Shown here: piece after piece, positions 1 to 8,021 of the stretch | Position numbering within the stretch: the first letter of the stretch is position 1 | Layout: each line of letters begins with the position of its first letter | From: Catellicoccus marimammalium | GTDB lineage: Bacteria; Bacillota; Bacilli; Lactobacillales; Catellicoccaceae | Assembly: GCF_965139335.1 (NCBI RefSeq) | Contig: NZ_CBCSEL010000001.1 | DNA: 64,000 nt | Strand: one strand, 5' to 3' | Translations under genes and position numbers: made by a program | Notes under the pieces: model-generated | Told to the model about the DNA's origin: nothing | The model's input: only the letters and a program-made list of their open reading frames with translations | Databases searched by the model: none

Positions 1-673
1 GAATATAATCTGAGAAAGGAGTAGCATCCAAAAGAAGAACACTTCCTCCTTCTTTAATCCAACGACGAGCATAAGCTCCATTTTGTTTTCGCCAGTCCCC
101 TAAGCTAATTTTTTCATCGAATAAACCATAACCCATGGCGATAACATCATTTTCAGTAACTCCTTGAGCAAAAGAAGAAAGAAATTCTCCACGATTCTTT
201 GTCCAATAGCGAGTTTCTTCTTTTCCTTCTTTTGTCGAAAAGTTTGGTCCCTGAATAATATTTCCTCCAATTGCGCCCCATTCTAAAGCACTAACCCAAC
301 CTAAAGTATAAGCATTTTCTTCTTTACCTGTAGCGCTAATTTTCAGAGGAGAACCAATAAAGGTTCCTTCTTCAATAGCTTCTTTTGTCCCTGTTACTAA
401 CTTACTAGTAATAAAAGCTGGTACTGCATAATGAGTCTGTAAAAAACGACATTTTTCATAAAGATGGGCTTTACTATCTTTTTGTAAATATAGTCCTCCA
501 ACTCCAAAACTAGTAATTTCTTTATCTAGCGCTGAAATCTCTTCTTCTTGTGGCTGATAAAAAATTAATTGTGCTAATTTCTCTTCTAATGTTAAAGAAT
601 GAATTTTATTTTTTACCCACTGAATTCCTTCATCATCTAAATAAAATGGACTTTCATTCAAACGTACTTTCAT
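1..673 (-). CDS. GH3-like (beta-N-acetylhexosaminidase family) protein, C-terminus outside window
   Basis: Partial: 224 codons from an ATG at 673, preceded by a GAGGGG ribosome binding site, running off the left edge. The opening (KIHSLTLEEKLAQLIF) is the usual start of the glycoside hydrolase 3 barrel, and the order of later segments (SPLKISATG, AYTLGWVSALE, GAIGGNIIQGPNF) parallels the GH3 exo-hexosaminidases of Lactobacillales. However, the stretch where family members carry the conserved Asp-Glu-Gly segment reads ITSKLVTGTK (about residues 88-97), and the KHFPGDG region reads AMGYGLFDE (about 179-187). It may therefore be a non-catalytic homologue. It is the last visible gene of an operon with the two genes to its right (17 bp gap). 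Family placement is fairly sure, activity doubtful. Confidence 0.7.
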   Translation of the reverse strand, partial: MKVRLNESPFYLDDEGIQWVKNKIHSLTLEEKLAQLIFYQPQEEEISALDKEITSFGVGGLYLQKDSKAHLYEKCRFLQTHYAVPAFITSKLVTGTKEAIEEGTFIGSPLKISATGKEENAYTLGWVSALEWGAIGGNIIQGPNFSTKEGKEETRYWTKNRGEFLSSFAQGVTENDVIAMGYGLFDEKISLGDWRKQNGAYARRWIKEGGSVLLLDATPFSDYI

Positions 674-690
674 CTTTTTCCCCTCTATTT

Positions 691-936
691 CTAATCCAAT
701 CGATTCATTACAAATTGTAAAATAATAATCACAATCACTGCTCCTAAAATTGCAGGAATAATAGCAATTCCAGCCAAATGGAATCCCCAGTCACCAAATA
801 ATCGCTCACCAACAAAAGATCCAACTAAGCCAGCAATACTATTTTTCAAACATCCACCAGCTCCAGAATCTCCTACAATCATACTTGCGATGGCTCCTAC
901 AACGGTACCAATGATTAATAACCAAATCGTATGCAT
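691..936 (-). CDS. GlsB/YeaQ/YmgE family small membrane protein
   Basis: 81 residues, almost entirely hydrophobic, with three membrane segments and the glycine-rich pattern of the transglycosylase-associated/GlsB family (GTVVGAIASMIVGD near the N-terminus, IAGLVGSFVGERLFG in the middle). Members are general-stress inner membrane proteins of unknown mechanism; in enterococci GlsB is linked to bile and envelope stress. It starts 8 bp after the serine-hydrolase-like gene, with an AAGGA binding site overlapping that gene's end, and lies 17 bp before the GH3-like gene, so it is cotranscribed with both. An envelope role fits the neighbours. Confidence 0.88.
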   Translation of the reverse strand: MHTIWLLIIGTVVGAIASMIVGDSGAGGCLKNSIAGLVGSFVGERLFGDWGFHLAGIAIIPAILGAVIVIIILQFVMNRLD

Positions 937-944
937 GTCTTCTT

Positions 945-1877
945 TTATCCTTCCTTTTGTACCATTTTATAAACATCATCGGAAATTTGTCCAATAATAT
1001 AGTCTCCGTCACGATCTCCTTTAGTATAAATCGTTACAATATAAGGATGTGCACCATAATAAATTCCAATATCATGATAATTTTCTTCTCTAAAAGAAGA
1101 ACGGTGAGCCATTTTTTCTCGTGTTGTTTTTGTTGCTAATCCACTATTTCCTGATTTCAATAACCATTTTTGAATTTTGATATATTCAGGATTATTCGTT
1201 GGATTTTCATATAATAAACGCAAATAATATAAAGCAGTTCCTGCTGTTAAGCAAGGTTCTTTCTCTTTTACTGGCTGATTTTTATCATAATATTGTTGCA
1301 AATATTGCAGCACTTCTTTTTCTCCACCTAATACTTGGACTAACATTTCATAAGCAATCGAATCATTATAGGCCAACATTAAGCGAAGAAGGTCCTCAAT
1401 CGTATAACTTTCTTTTGGATTTTTATAAATTTCTCCTTCATTCACTTCTGGCGTAATTCCTTCATAAGGAATCTCTTCTTTTGGATCTAATTGCTTAGCA
1501 TAAATTTTATCTGCCACAATTAATGCAACAGGAATATAAAAAGTACTTCCTGCTTGAAAAGGAATGTTTGCATTTAAAGAAAGAGTTTCTTTTGTTGTTA
1601 AATCATAAAAAGAAAATCCAACTAAAGCGGATTGATTTTTTAAAAGGCTTTGAATCTCTTCATTTAGGAGTGATAATCGTTCTTCTTCTTTTTCTTTTGC
1701 TTTCTTATACTGCATTTTTTCCTTATTTTGTTCTTGTTTTACTTCTTTTGCTTCATTTCTTTGTGTCCATTCTTGTAAATATAGTCGTCCACTTTGAAAT
1801 AGAAAAATACCAACAAAAAGAAGAGCACAAAGACCAAAAAAAGAAAGTACTATTTTTTTCTTTGGTTTTTTTTCCAC
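945..1877 (-). CDS. membrane-anchored serine-hydrolase (class A beta-lactamase-like) protein with altered active site
   Basis: 310 residues from a GTG at 1877 with GAGGAGG 12 nt upstream. One N-terminal membrane segment (about 10-28), a charged coiled-coil linker (about 38-80), then an extracytoplasmic domain of the beta-lactamase/serine-hydrolase fold. The position of the SxxK motif reads S111-T-F-Y114, so the general-base Lys is Tyr, and the SxN position reads YND (170-172). The C-terminal segment ending in HPYIVTIYTKGD matches the family's last core strands. It heads the operon with glsB and the GH3-like gene; an extended -10 lies at 1914-1919. The fold is well supported, enzymatic activity is not; a binding or regulatory role is possible. 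Confidence 0.75.
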   Translation of the reverse strand: MEKKPKKKIVLSFFGLCALLFVGIFLFQSGRLYLQEWTQRNEAKEVKQEQNKEKMQYKKAKEKEEERLSLLNEEIQSLLKNQSALVGFSFYDLTTKETLSLNANIPFQAGSTFYIPVALIVADKIYAKQLDPKEEIPYEGITPEVNEGEIYKNPKESYTIEDLLRLMLAYNDSIAYEMLVQVLGGEKEVLQYLQQYYDKNQPVKEKEPCLTAGTALYYLRLLYENPTNNPEYIKIQKWLLKSGNSGLATKTTREKMAHRSSFREENYHDIGIYYGAHPYIVTIYTKGDRDGDYIIGQISDDVYKMVQKEG

Positions 1878-1913
1878 AAATTTACTGTTCCTCCTCTTTT
1901 ATTTTGCCCTTTT

Positions 1914-1922
1914 ATTATACCA
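1914..1922 (-). promoter_or_regulatory. extended -10 promoter of the serine-hydrolase/glsB/GH3 operon
   Basis: Read on the minus strand it is TGGTATAAT, a TGnTATAAT extended -10, about 37 nt before the GTG start. No convincing -35 is seen, as is usual for this class. Confidence 0.6.
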
Positions 1923-2078
1923 TGAAACCTAAACTTCGCTCGTCTATCTTCTTTTTCTTCACGCTAAAAAATCGTTTTTTCCCTCTTTTATTTTTTCATT
2001 AAAAATCGTTTTTAAAAAAACAAAATTGTCGAAATTAGTAACTTTTTATCCACTCTCATCATTCACTCATAAAGCTTG

Positions 2079-2092
2079 TTTTATGCATAAAA
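2079..2092. promoter_or_regulatory. 14-bp perfect palindrome, candidate operator
   Basis: TTTTATGCATAAAA is a perfect inverted repeat lying 18 bp before a TATAAT (2111-2116), so it would cover the -35 region of the glycosyltransferase/adhesin transcription unit. The regulator is unknown, and chance is possible in AT-rich DNA. Confidence 0.35.
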
Positions 2093-2217
2093 TCAATGTC
2101 TTTGTATATTTATAATATATAAACAACAATTTTGTTTTGTATTTATAGAAATTTCCTCTCCTTTTTTCATTTACAATCAATAACAATTGACTATGGTTAT
2201 CATAAGGGGGTATAAAT

Positions 2218-3483
2218 TTGAATATAGGGTTTTTAGACATTGTTTTCATCATCTCTTTTTTTGGGATTGTCTATTATACCATTTGGGTCATTCTACTAAT
2301 TATCCATTCGATTCATGATCCAGAATATCGAAAGGATTTTGAAAATATTGATCCAAAGCTACAACTCTTTGTCCTAATTCCAATGCTCAATGAAGCAGGT
2401 GTAGTTCAACAAACACTTTCTAAATTTCTTGAGCATACCCAAACACTACCACAAGTTCAATTAGGGGTGATTGATGATTGTTCTAGTGATGGGACAGCTG
2501 ATTTAATTCAAAAATTTATTGAAGAAAATCAATGTGAGAAAAAAATTCATTTGATTCGTCGAACTTTTCCTAATGCGCAAACAGGAAAAGGTGATGCTTT
2601 GAATTATGGACTAGAGTTTATTCGACAAACTATCAAAGTAAAAGAAGATGAAACGATTATTGGAGTATTGGATGCCGATGCAATTATGAAAGAAGAAGAC
2701 TTCCAAAAAGTTTTACTTCAATTTTCAACGGCACCAAAATTAGCATTACTACAAACAAAAGTACGGATGATTCATGCCAAAAATTGGTTGCAAAAAATGC
2801 AAGATATTGAGTTTGCAACCATTAATGATTGGATTCAACGCGTACGTAATAAAATTAATAATGCAGCCGCTTCAGGCAATGGACAGTTCATTCGTATGTC
2901 CAGTGTAGAAGGTAATGATACACCTTGGGGAAATGCATTATTGGAGGACTTTGAATTTAGTACAAATTTCTTGCTAGATAACAAAGAAACCTTCTATCGG
3001 ACAGATATTGTGGTTTATCAAGAAGCCGTAGACAAGGTTAAACCATTTATTCGTCAACGTTCTCGTTGGGTTCAAGGAGGATTAGATTGTACTTTTAAAT
3101 ATATGAAACGAATCTTCCATAGTCCGTATTTAAAATTTTGGGCTAAATTTGAGATGATTTTCTTTATGCTTTTACCATTCTTTACCATAATGGTAGGATT
3201 TTGCAATTTCACCTCATTAATCTTTGCACTTTGTAATATTGATTTGTTTTTTAATTTGATTTTAGGTCTAACAGGAATTAATTTTTTATTAGCTACGCAT
3301 ACAGCTGTAAAATATTGTGGTCATGATCAAAAATTAAAGTTCAAAACAATTTTTTATTGTGGTGGAATGATGATTTATAATATTATCCTCTTTCCAGCCA
3401 TTATTATTGCTTTCTATCGTAAAATTACGAATAAGAAAACTTGGATTAAAACCACACACGGCGTATCTACTGCGTCATCTTAA
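2218..3483 (+). CDS. membrane processive glycosyltransferase, family 2
   Basis: 421 residues, starting at a TTG that sits 7 nt after a strong AAGGGGG binding site; no better start exists. One membrane segment (about 4-28), a cytoplasmic GT-A domain (about 45-300), then about three membrane segments (about 310-405). All hallmarks of processive beta-glycosyltransferases (chitin, hyaluronan and poly-N-acetylglucosamine synthase type) are visible: IPMLNEAG, VIDDCSSDG, the DADA metal site, LLEDFEF and QRSRW (QxxRW). It should therefore polymerise and export a polysaccharide from a nucleotide sugar; the sugar cannot be told. It lies 64 bp before the adhesin gene, which has a near-identical GGGGGTAT ribosome binding region, and both are isolated among minus-strand genes. 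Confidence 0.85.
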   Translation: MNIGFLDIVFIISFFGIVYYTIWVILLIIHSIHDPEYRKDFENIDPKLQLFVLIPMLNEAGVVQQTLSKFLEHTQTLPQVQLGVIDDCSSDGTADLIQKFIEENQCEKKIHLIRRTFPNAQTGKGDALNYGLEFIRQTIKVKEDETIIGVLDADAIMKEEDFQKVLLQFSTAPKLALLQTKVRMIHAKNWLQKMQDIEFATINDWIQRVRNKINNAAASGNGQFIRMSSVEGNDTPWGNALLEDFEFSTNFLLDNKETFYRTDIVVYQEAVDKVKPFIRQRSRWVQGGLDCTFKYMKRIFHSPYLKFWAKFEMIFFMLLPFFTIMVGFCNFTSLIFALCNIDLFFNLILGLTGINFLLATHTAVKYCGHDQKLKFKTIFYCGGMMIYNIILFPAIIIAFYRKITNKKTWIKTTHGVSTASS

Positions 3484-3491
3484 TTTGCTTT

Positions 3492-3510
3492 AAAATCATA
3501 AAATGATTTT
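3492..3510 (+). terminator. weak hairpin between glycosyltransferase and adhesin genes
   Basis: AAAATCAT-AAA-ATGATTTT forms an 8-bp A/T-rich stem followed by an AT-rich run. It is too weak to be a sure terminator, and may be a partial terminator or processing site setting the ratio of the two products. Confidence 0.35.
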
Positions 3511-3547
3511 AAATAATAAATTTTTTAATTTTTAGGGGGTATGAATA

Positions 3548-4933
3548 ATGAGTACAACACTTACTCGTACAAAAACTCGTTTTTGTGGTTTAGCTGTTGC
3601 CACACTAGCGACAGTCGCACTGGGAATAGGGGCCCATGCACAAAAAGTTCAAGCAGCAGAATTACCAATTCAAGGTGCGTCTGCCAAAGATGCAATCATT
3701 ACTACAGATGATGGAAAAAATGTAACTGGACAGACAAATTTAAATAAATATGTTTATTATAATGCAAATTACAAATGGTCTTTACCACAAAATGTGACTG
3801 TGAAAAATGGAGACACTGCACAATTTGAACTACCAAATAATGTAGAAGTTCGTGTCGCAGATACAAAATTTGACGTTAAAAATGAGAAAAACCAAACAGT
3901 AGGTACCTTTGATATTAAAAAAGGTTCTCATACTGGGAAATTAACTTTTAACTCTTATTTTGCTAATCACAAAATGAAAGATATTCATGGTCGTTTATCT
4001 TTTAAAGTTAGTGGTACAGAAGAAAATGCGCCGGGTGAATGGTTCCTAAATAAATCTGGTTGGCTAGATAATGATGGAAACGCCAATTGGACAGTAGTTT
4101 ATAATCCACAATCTAAACATTTAACTAATGTGCATTTAGATGATATTTTACGTAATGGACAAACTTATGTCGACGATTCTATTCAATTATGGTATGGACA
4201 CGTAGAAAACAACCAATTTGTAGCAGAAGAAAAAATTACTGACCCTGTAAAACAAGGACTAGTTCATGTATCTGAGAATAATGATATTCTTTCTTTCTAC
4301 TTTAAAAAATTAGATAAAGCTGTTCAACTATACTACAAAACAAAACCAAGCACAGCTGAACAATATCAAAACTTAGATTTAGTCAATGTTGTAGATGCAA
4401 GTTGTGATCAAATTGCCATGAATACAATCAGCTGTAAAATTGCAGTTGGTGGTAATGGTACTGCAGATGGTACACAAACGCCAACAGACAAACCTGACAA
4501 ACCAAGCAAACCTGATCAACCAGGTAAACCTGACCAACCAAGCAAACCTGACAAACCAAGCAAACCTGATCAACCAAGTAAACCTGATCAACCAAGCAAA
4601 CCTGATCAACCAAGCAAACCTGATCAACCAAGTAAACCTGATCAACCAAGTAAACCTGACAAACCAGGCAAACCTGACAAACCAAGTAAACCTGACAAAC
4701 CAGGCAAACCTGATCAACCAAGTAAACCCGATCATCCAAACTGTAAACCTGATTGGCCAAACTGGCCTGGTTGTCCTGACTGGCCTTTAATTCCAAACTG
4801 GCCTGGTTGTCCTGACTGGCCTTTGATTCCAAACTGGCCTAGTTGCCCTGATTGGCCTTTAATTCCAAACTGGCCTGGTTGCCCTGATTGGCCTTTAATT
4901 CCAAACTGGCCATGTTCACCTTGCAATAAATAA
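3548..4933 (+). CDS. secreted Cna-like adhesin with KPDxPS repeats and a Pro/Trp/Cys-rich C-terminal repeat tail
   Basis: 461 residues, ATG 8 nt after AGGGGG. A signal peptide (about 1-37, ending near VQAAE) is followed by an Ig-like head of collagen-binding adhesin type. Its first module (about 60-160) shows VTVKNGDTAQFELP; its second (about 165-285) shows NWTVVYNPQSKHLTNVHLDD, as in Cna N2 domains. A six-residue repeat region (KPDQPS and variants, about 314-396) forms a stalk. The last 65 residues hold 10 Trp and 7 Cys in four copies of a 12-residue unit (PDWPLIPNWPGC), ending NWPCSPCNK. There is no LPxTG, no membrane anchor and no recognisable WxL, GW, LysM or SH3 module, so surface retention must use something else. 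A pairing with the upstream polysaccharide synthase is inferred. Confidence 0.85.
   Translation: MSTTLTRTKTRFCGLAVATLATVALGIGAHAQKVQAAELPIQGASAKDAIITTDDGKNVTGQTNLNKYVYYNANYKWSLPQNVTVKNGDTAQFELPNNVEVRVADTKFDVKNEKNQTVGTFDIKKGSHTGKLTFNSYFANHKMKDIHGRLSFKVSGTEENAPGEWFLNKSGWLDNDGNANWTVVYNPQSKHLTNVHLDDILRNGQTYVDDSIQLWYGHVENNQFVAEEKITDPVKQGLVHVSENNDILSFYFKKLDKAVQLYYKTKPSTAEQYQNLDLVNVVDASCDQIAMNTISCKIAVGGNGTADGTQTPTDKPDKPSKPDQPGKPDQPSKPDKPSKPDQPSKPDQPSKPDQPSKPDQPSKPDQPSKPDKPGKPDKPSKPDKPGKPDQPSKPDHPNCKPDWPNWPGCPDWPLIPNWPGCPDWPLIPNWPSCPDWPLIPNWPGCPDWPLIPNWPCSPCNK
4489..4735 (+). repeat. 18-bp tandem repeats encoding KPDQPS/KPDKPS
   Basis: Degenerate 18-bp tandem units encode the Pro-rich stalk of the adhesin. 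Copies differ mostly by Gln/Lys and Ser/Gly swaps, as expected of a length-variable wall-spanning linker. Confidence 0.9.
4775..4920 (+). repeat. 36-bp tandem repeats encoding PDWPLIPNWPGC
   Basis: Four near-identical 36-bp units, one reading PSC instead of PGC, form the tryptophan/cysteine tail of the adhesin. Synonymous differences (TGT/TGC, GAC/GAT, TTA/TTG) between copies argue that the protein repeat has been kept, not that it just arose by slippage. Confidence 0.9.
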
Positions 4934-4940
4934 TAAAACG

Positions 4941-4973
4941 AATCCTTTGCTATAAAAGCAAAGGATTTTTTTC
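4941..4973 (+). terminator. intrinsic terminator of the adhesin gene
   Basis: An 11-bp perfect stem AATCCTTTGCT/AGCAAAGGATT with a 5-nt loop and a T run, starting 8 nt after the stop codon. Confidence 0.9.
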
Positions 4974-4976
4974 ATA

Positions 4977-5011
4977 AAAAAAGTGAGCCTTCATAGAAGA
5001 CTCACTTTTAT
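4977..5011 (-). terminator. terminator of the YhgE-like gene
   Basis: AAAGTGAG and CTCACTTT arms with an imperfect middle, followed on the minus strand by a T run, just beyond the stop of the minus-strand gene. Confidence 0.8.
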
Positions 5012-5015
5012 TGTA

Positions 5016-7802
5016 TTAACTGAAGAAGTGAGTTTTTTCAATTCCTTCTTCAATTTTTTCAAATGGTTTTTCAAAGCGTTCACATAACCAAATTCCTAAA
5101 ACAATAGCGACAATCGCAAATAAAGCTAGAATTAAAATGTCATGTAACGCATTTGGCCAATAGATTCCTCCTGTTGATTCACGAATCAAGTTTACCCCAT
5201 AAGTAAATGGAAGGAATGGATAAATCGCTTGGAAGAATGGTCCTGATAATTGGATTGGGAAGTTTCCTCCTCCTCCAGAGATAGATAATACCAGGATAAT
5301 GACACACGCTGCTTTTCCGACATCTTTGAATAATCCGACAAACATATAAATCAAAGATGTAAATGAGAAAGCTACGAGTAAAGCAAAGAAGAAATACCAA
5401 ACTTTATTATAGGCATAAATATCTAAAATAAAGAAGTTTCCTAAAGTTACTGCTGCTGCTTGAATAAAGGCAATCGTTAGGAAGATAAGCATCTTCGCTA
5501 CATAACCTTCACGTAATGTGTAATATGTGTCAGAAGAAGCACGTGAGTTCGCATCTTCTAGTTCTCGTTCTTCTTTGGACATTGCTTTACGACGGCGACG
5601 ATTTGGACCAAAGAATGGAGTGGCTGATAAAAGACTTGAACTTAATAATCCTCCTACCCATAAACAAAGTACAGTGTAGAATGGAGCACTTTGTGAACCA
5701 TAGTTTGGTACAGGATAAATATTTTCTTCTTTTAATTTAATTGGATCTTTCATGAAGTCCACTTCTTCTTTGACATCATTCTTCAACAATTTAACAATGT
5801 CTTTTAAATCTACTTTTGTAGCACCATCTTCCATTTTCTTCGCTAACTTACGGATGGATTGTTGTAATTTTGGCCATTCGCTGTTAATGATGGCAGAAGT
5901 AGTATTTAAAGCAGAAGTAATAGTTGGTAATTTTGCATCCACTACATTTAATAAGTTTTGTAATTTTTCTTCCATATTTGGTAACGCACCAGTTACAAAA
6001 GCACTCGCTTGATTTAATTTATCTCCAATTAATGGTAGTCCTTCTTGATAGAATTTTTGACCACCTTCAATACCAGCAATGATAGTTGACATATTTTCAT
6101 TCAATAAAGTACTTGCATCATGAACTTCTTGTCTTAAGCTTGGTAATTGTTTTTTAAATTCAGTAATTAAATCATTGGCTTCAACTAATGTTTTGTTTGC
6201 ATTTTTCAATAATGGAACCAAATCAACACCTTTAATTTTAGCTGTTACTGATTTTGCATCTTTCAATGTAGCTTGCAATTCACTAGCAATATTCGCTACT
6301 TTTTGTGGTAAATTAGCATTCGCTACTTCTTGAATCATCCCTTGAATTTTCTTTGATAATTCATTGACTTGTTTTAACGCAGATTGAATTTCAGCGACAG
6401 AAGCATGTTCTACCGTTTGATCAATTCTATTTAGATGTCCTTCTAAATCTTTATTTACGGTCTCTGCTTGTTTTAATGTATCAATCAGAGATTGCAAATC
6501 ATGATTTCCACCTGCTTGTTGTAACTGCTCTAAAGTACCAATCATTCCAGAAAGCATGCCATTCATTTGTGCCAACTGTTGATTCATTGATTGGACAAAC
6601 TTATTAACATCTGCTTTATCTTTATCGGTTAGGGCATTTCCTTGAACTAAAGCATAAAGACGTGCACTTTCTGTTTGGATATTTTGGGCAATTCCATAGA
6701 CCAAAGATAAAGAAGTATTCACAGACTTCGCTACTTGCGGTAATGCTTTTTGTACAGCAGATACTTGATCTTGTGTTAGATTTAAAAATTGATTGGCTTG
6801 ATTTAACGTTTGGTCTACCGCTGGTAAAATATTTGCTGCTTTTTGAATTACTTCTTTACCAATTTGTGTAGTTTTTTGTGCGTTATCTACTGTATCCACA
6901 ATTTTATCAAAGTTTTGATCAAGCATTGATAATTGTTTTCCAGCATTTTGAATTTCTGGAATCTTACTTGGTAGAGTATTTAATACAGATAAATCTTCTA
7001 CTAATTTTGGATAGTTTTCATCTACTTTTACTACCCCTTCAGCTGCTTGATTTACTTTTGGTAATGTAGCATTCACAAAGTCTTTCGTTTTCTCGATATT
7101 TTCTGAAATTTTTGGCATATTTTCGTCTAATTGTACAACGTCTTGAAGGTAGCCATCAATTTCTGACAAATGATCATTCGTATATAAGACTAAGCTTCGA
7201 ACTTTTTCTACATCAATTAAGTGACTATCTAAATCAATTCCTGCTTTATTGGCCATCGAGAAAATTGCTTTACTGACCGTCCCAATGAATTGTTGGGTAA
7301 TCGTTTCTTGGATAGTTCCTGCTCCTTTATCCGTAATTTTTGGAGCAATCGCATTAATTTTTTGGTTGACATAGTACTGAATCTCTGGTTTTTCTATTTT
7401 TCCTCGTAGAAAACTCATTAAACAATCGGAAAAGTCTTTAGGAATATAAATCCCTGCATAATATTTCCCAGATTGAACACCATCGACTAATTCATCTTTA
7501 GAATCAACAAATTTCCAACCGATTTTGTGGTTTTCTTTTAAGTTTTTAACCACTTCATCTCCGATATTTAAATCTAATTTTTTCTTTCCTAGATCTAATA
7601 CTTGAGTTTTATCTGCACTATATACGGCTACAGGTAAATCTCCTGTATTACTATATGGATCCCATAAAGCCTTAATATTAAACCATGCGTAGAAGCAAGG
7701 TAAGATTAATAAGGCTAAGACCATTAAAATTGCCATTTTATTTTTAAAGACTCTTTTCCAGTCATCCATATAGAGATCAGAAACATGTTTAAAAAAATTC
7801 AA
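5016..7802 (-). CDS. YhgE/Pip (phage infection protein) family membrane protein
   Basis: About 928 residues. An N-terminal membrane segment with the family signature LPCFYAWFNIKALWDPY is followed by a very long extracellular region (about 60-680) rich in coiled-coil heptads (many LxxxNxxL and IQ/KQ segments), then an ABC-2-like C-terminal bundle of about five membrane segments. The family contains Lactococcus Pip, a phage receptor, and YhgE proteins tied to surface structures and export; the exact role here is unknown. Start choice: an ATG at 7823 has no binding site, while a TTG at 7802 has GAGGTGG 5 nt upstream, so I prefer 7802. A TATAAT at 7853-7858 serves it. It stands alone between two terminators. 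Confidence 0.85.
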   Translation of the reverse strand: MNFFKHVSDLYMDDWKRVFKNKMAILMVLALLILPCFYAWFNIKALWDPYSNTGDLPVAVYSADKTQVLDLGKKKLDLNIGDEVVKNLKENHKIGWKFVDSKDELVDGVQSGKYYAGIYIPKDFSDCLMSFLRGKIEKPEIQYYVNQKINAIAPKITDKGAGTIQETITQQFIGTVSKAIFSMANKAGIDLDSHLIDVEKVRSLVLYTNDHLSEIDGYLQDVVQLDENMPKISENIEKTKDFVNATLPKVNQAAEGVVKVDENYPKLVEDLSVLNTLPSKIPEIQNAGKQLSMLDQNFDKIVDTVDNAQKTTQIGKEVIQKAANILPAVDQTLNQANQFLNLTQDQVSAVQKALPQVAKSVNTSLSLVYGIAQNIQTESARLYALVQGNALTDKDKADVNKFVQSMNQQLAQMNGMLSGMIGTLEQLQQAGGNHDLQSLIDTLKQAETVNKDLEGHLNRIDQTVEHASVAEIQSALKQVNELSKKIQGMIQEVANANLPQKVANIASELQATLKDAKSVTAKIKGVDLVPLLKNANKTLVEANDLITEFKKQLPSLRQEVHDASTLLNENMSTIIAGIEGGQKFYQEGLPLIGDKLNQASAFVTGALPNMEEKLQNLLNVVDAKLPTITSALNTTSAIINSEWPKLQQSIRKLAKKMEDGATKVDLKDIVKLLKNDVKEEVDFMKDPIKLKEENIYPVPNYGSQSAPFYTVLCLWVGGLLSSSLLSATPFFGPNRRRRKAMSKEERELEDANSRASSDTYYTLREGYVAKMLIFLTIAFIQAAAVTLGNFFILDIYAYNKVWYFFFALLVAFSFTSLIYMFVGLFKDVGKAACVIILVLSISGGGGNFPIQLSGPFFQAIYPFLPFTYGVNLIRESTGGIYWPNALHDILILALFAIVAIVLGIWLCERFEKPFEKIEEGIEKTHFFS

Positions 7803-7933
7803 TTCATCCACCTCTATACTCATATTTTTACGTTACTTATCTATTATACTATTTTTTGTATGATATTTCTCATTTCTTGCTAAAATAATGATGAAAAAAT
7901 TTATTTTAGTTTTCTAATCTCTTCTTTTTATCA

Positions 7934-7962
7934 TTGCCAAAATAGTTTTTTACAGATATAAT
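7934..7962 (+). promoter_or_regulatory. rpsT promoter
   Basis: TTGCCA (7934-7939), 17-bp spacer, TATAAT (7957-7962): a near-consensus sigma-A promoter, 59 nt before the rpsT start. Confidence 0.85.
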
Positions 7963-8021
7963 GATAGTTGTTACTATGTTCGTATACAACCGAATGTAAG
8001 ATTAATGTGGGAGGTGAAATC

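Larger units (their letters stand above)
1878..2217. other. intergenic divergent promoter region
   Basis: 340 bases without a credible gene between divergent transcription units. It holds the minus-strand extended -10 (1914-1919), two copies of AAAAATCGTTTTT about 34 bp apart (around 1966 and 2000), a perfect 14-bp palindrome at 2079-2092 and a plus-strand -10-like TATAAT at 2111-2116. Confidence 0.6.

Noticed and set aside
1523..2002. 159-codon plus-strand frame opposite the serine-hydrolase gene
   Set aside because: Shadow frame rich in Leu/Phe/Lys from antisense A/T-rich codons; no homology recognised.
4489..4735. Short regular repeats that might suggest a CRISPR array
   Set aside because: The units are contiguous 18-bp in-frame coding repeats without spacers, and no cas genes are near.
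4379..4926. Several long open frames on both strands inside the adhesin repeats
   Set aside because: They come from 18- and 36-bp repeats being open in all frames; they have no binding sites and low-complexity products.
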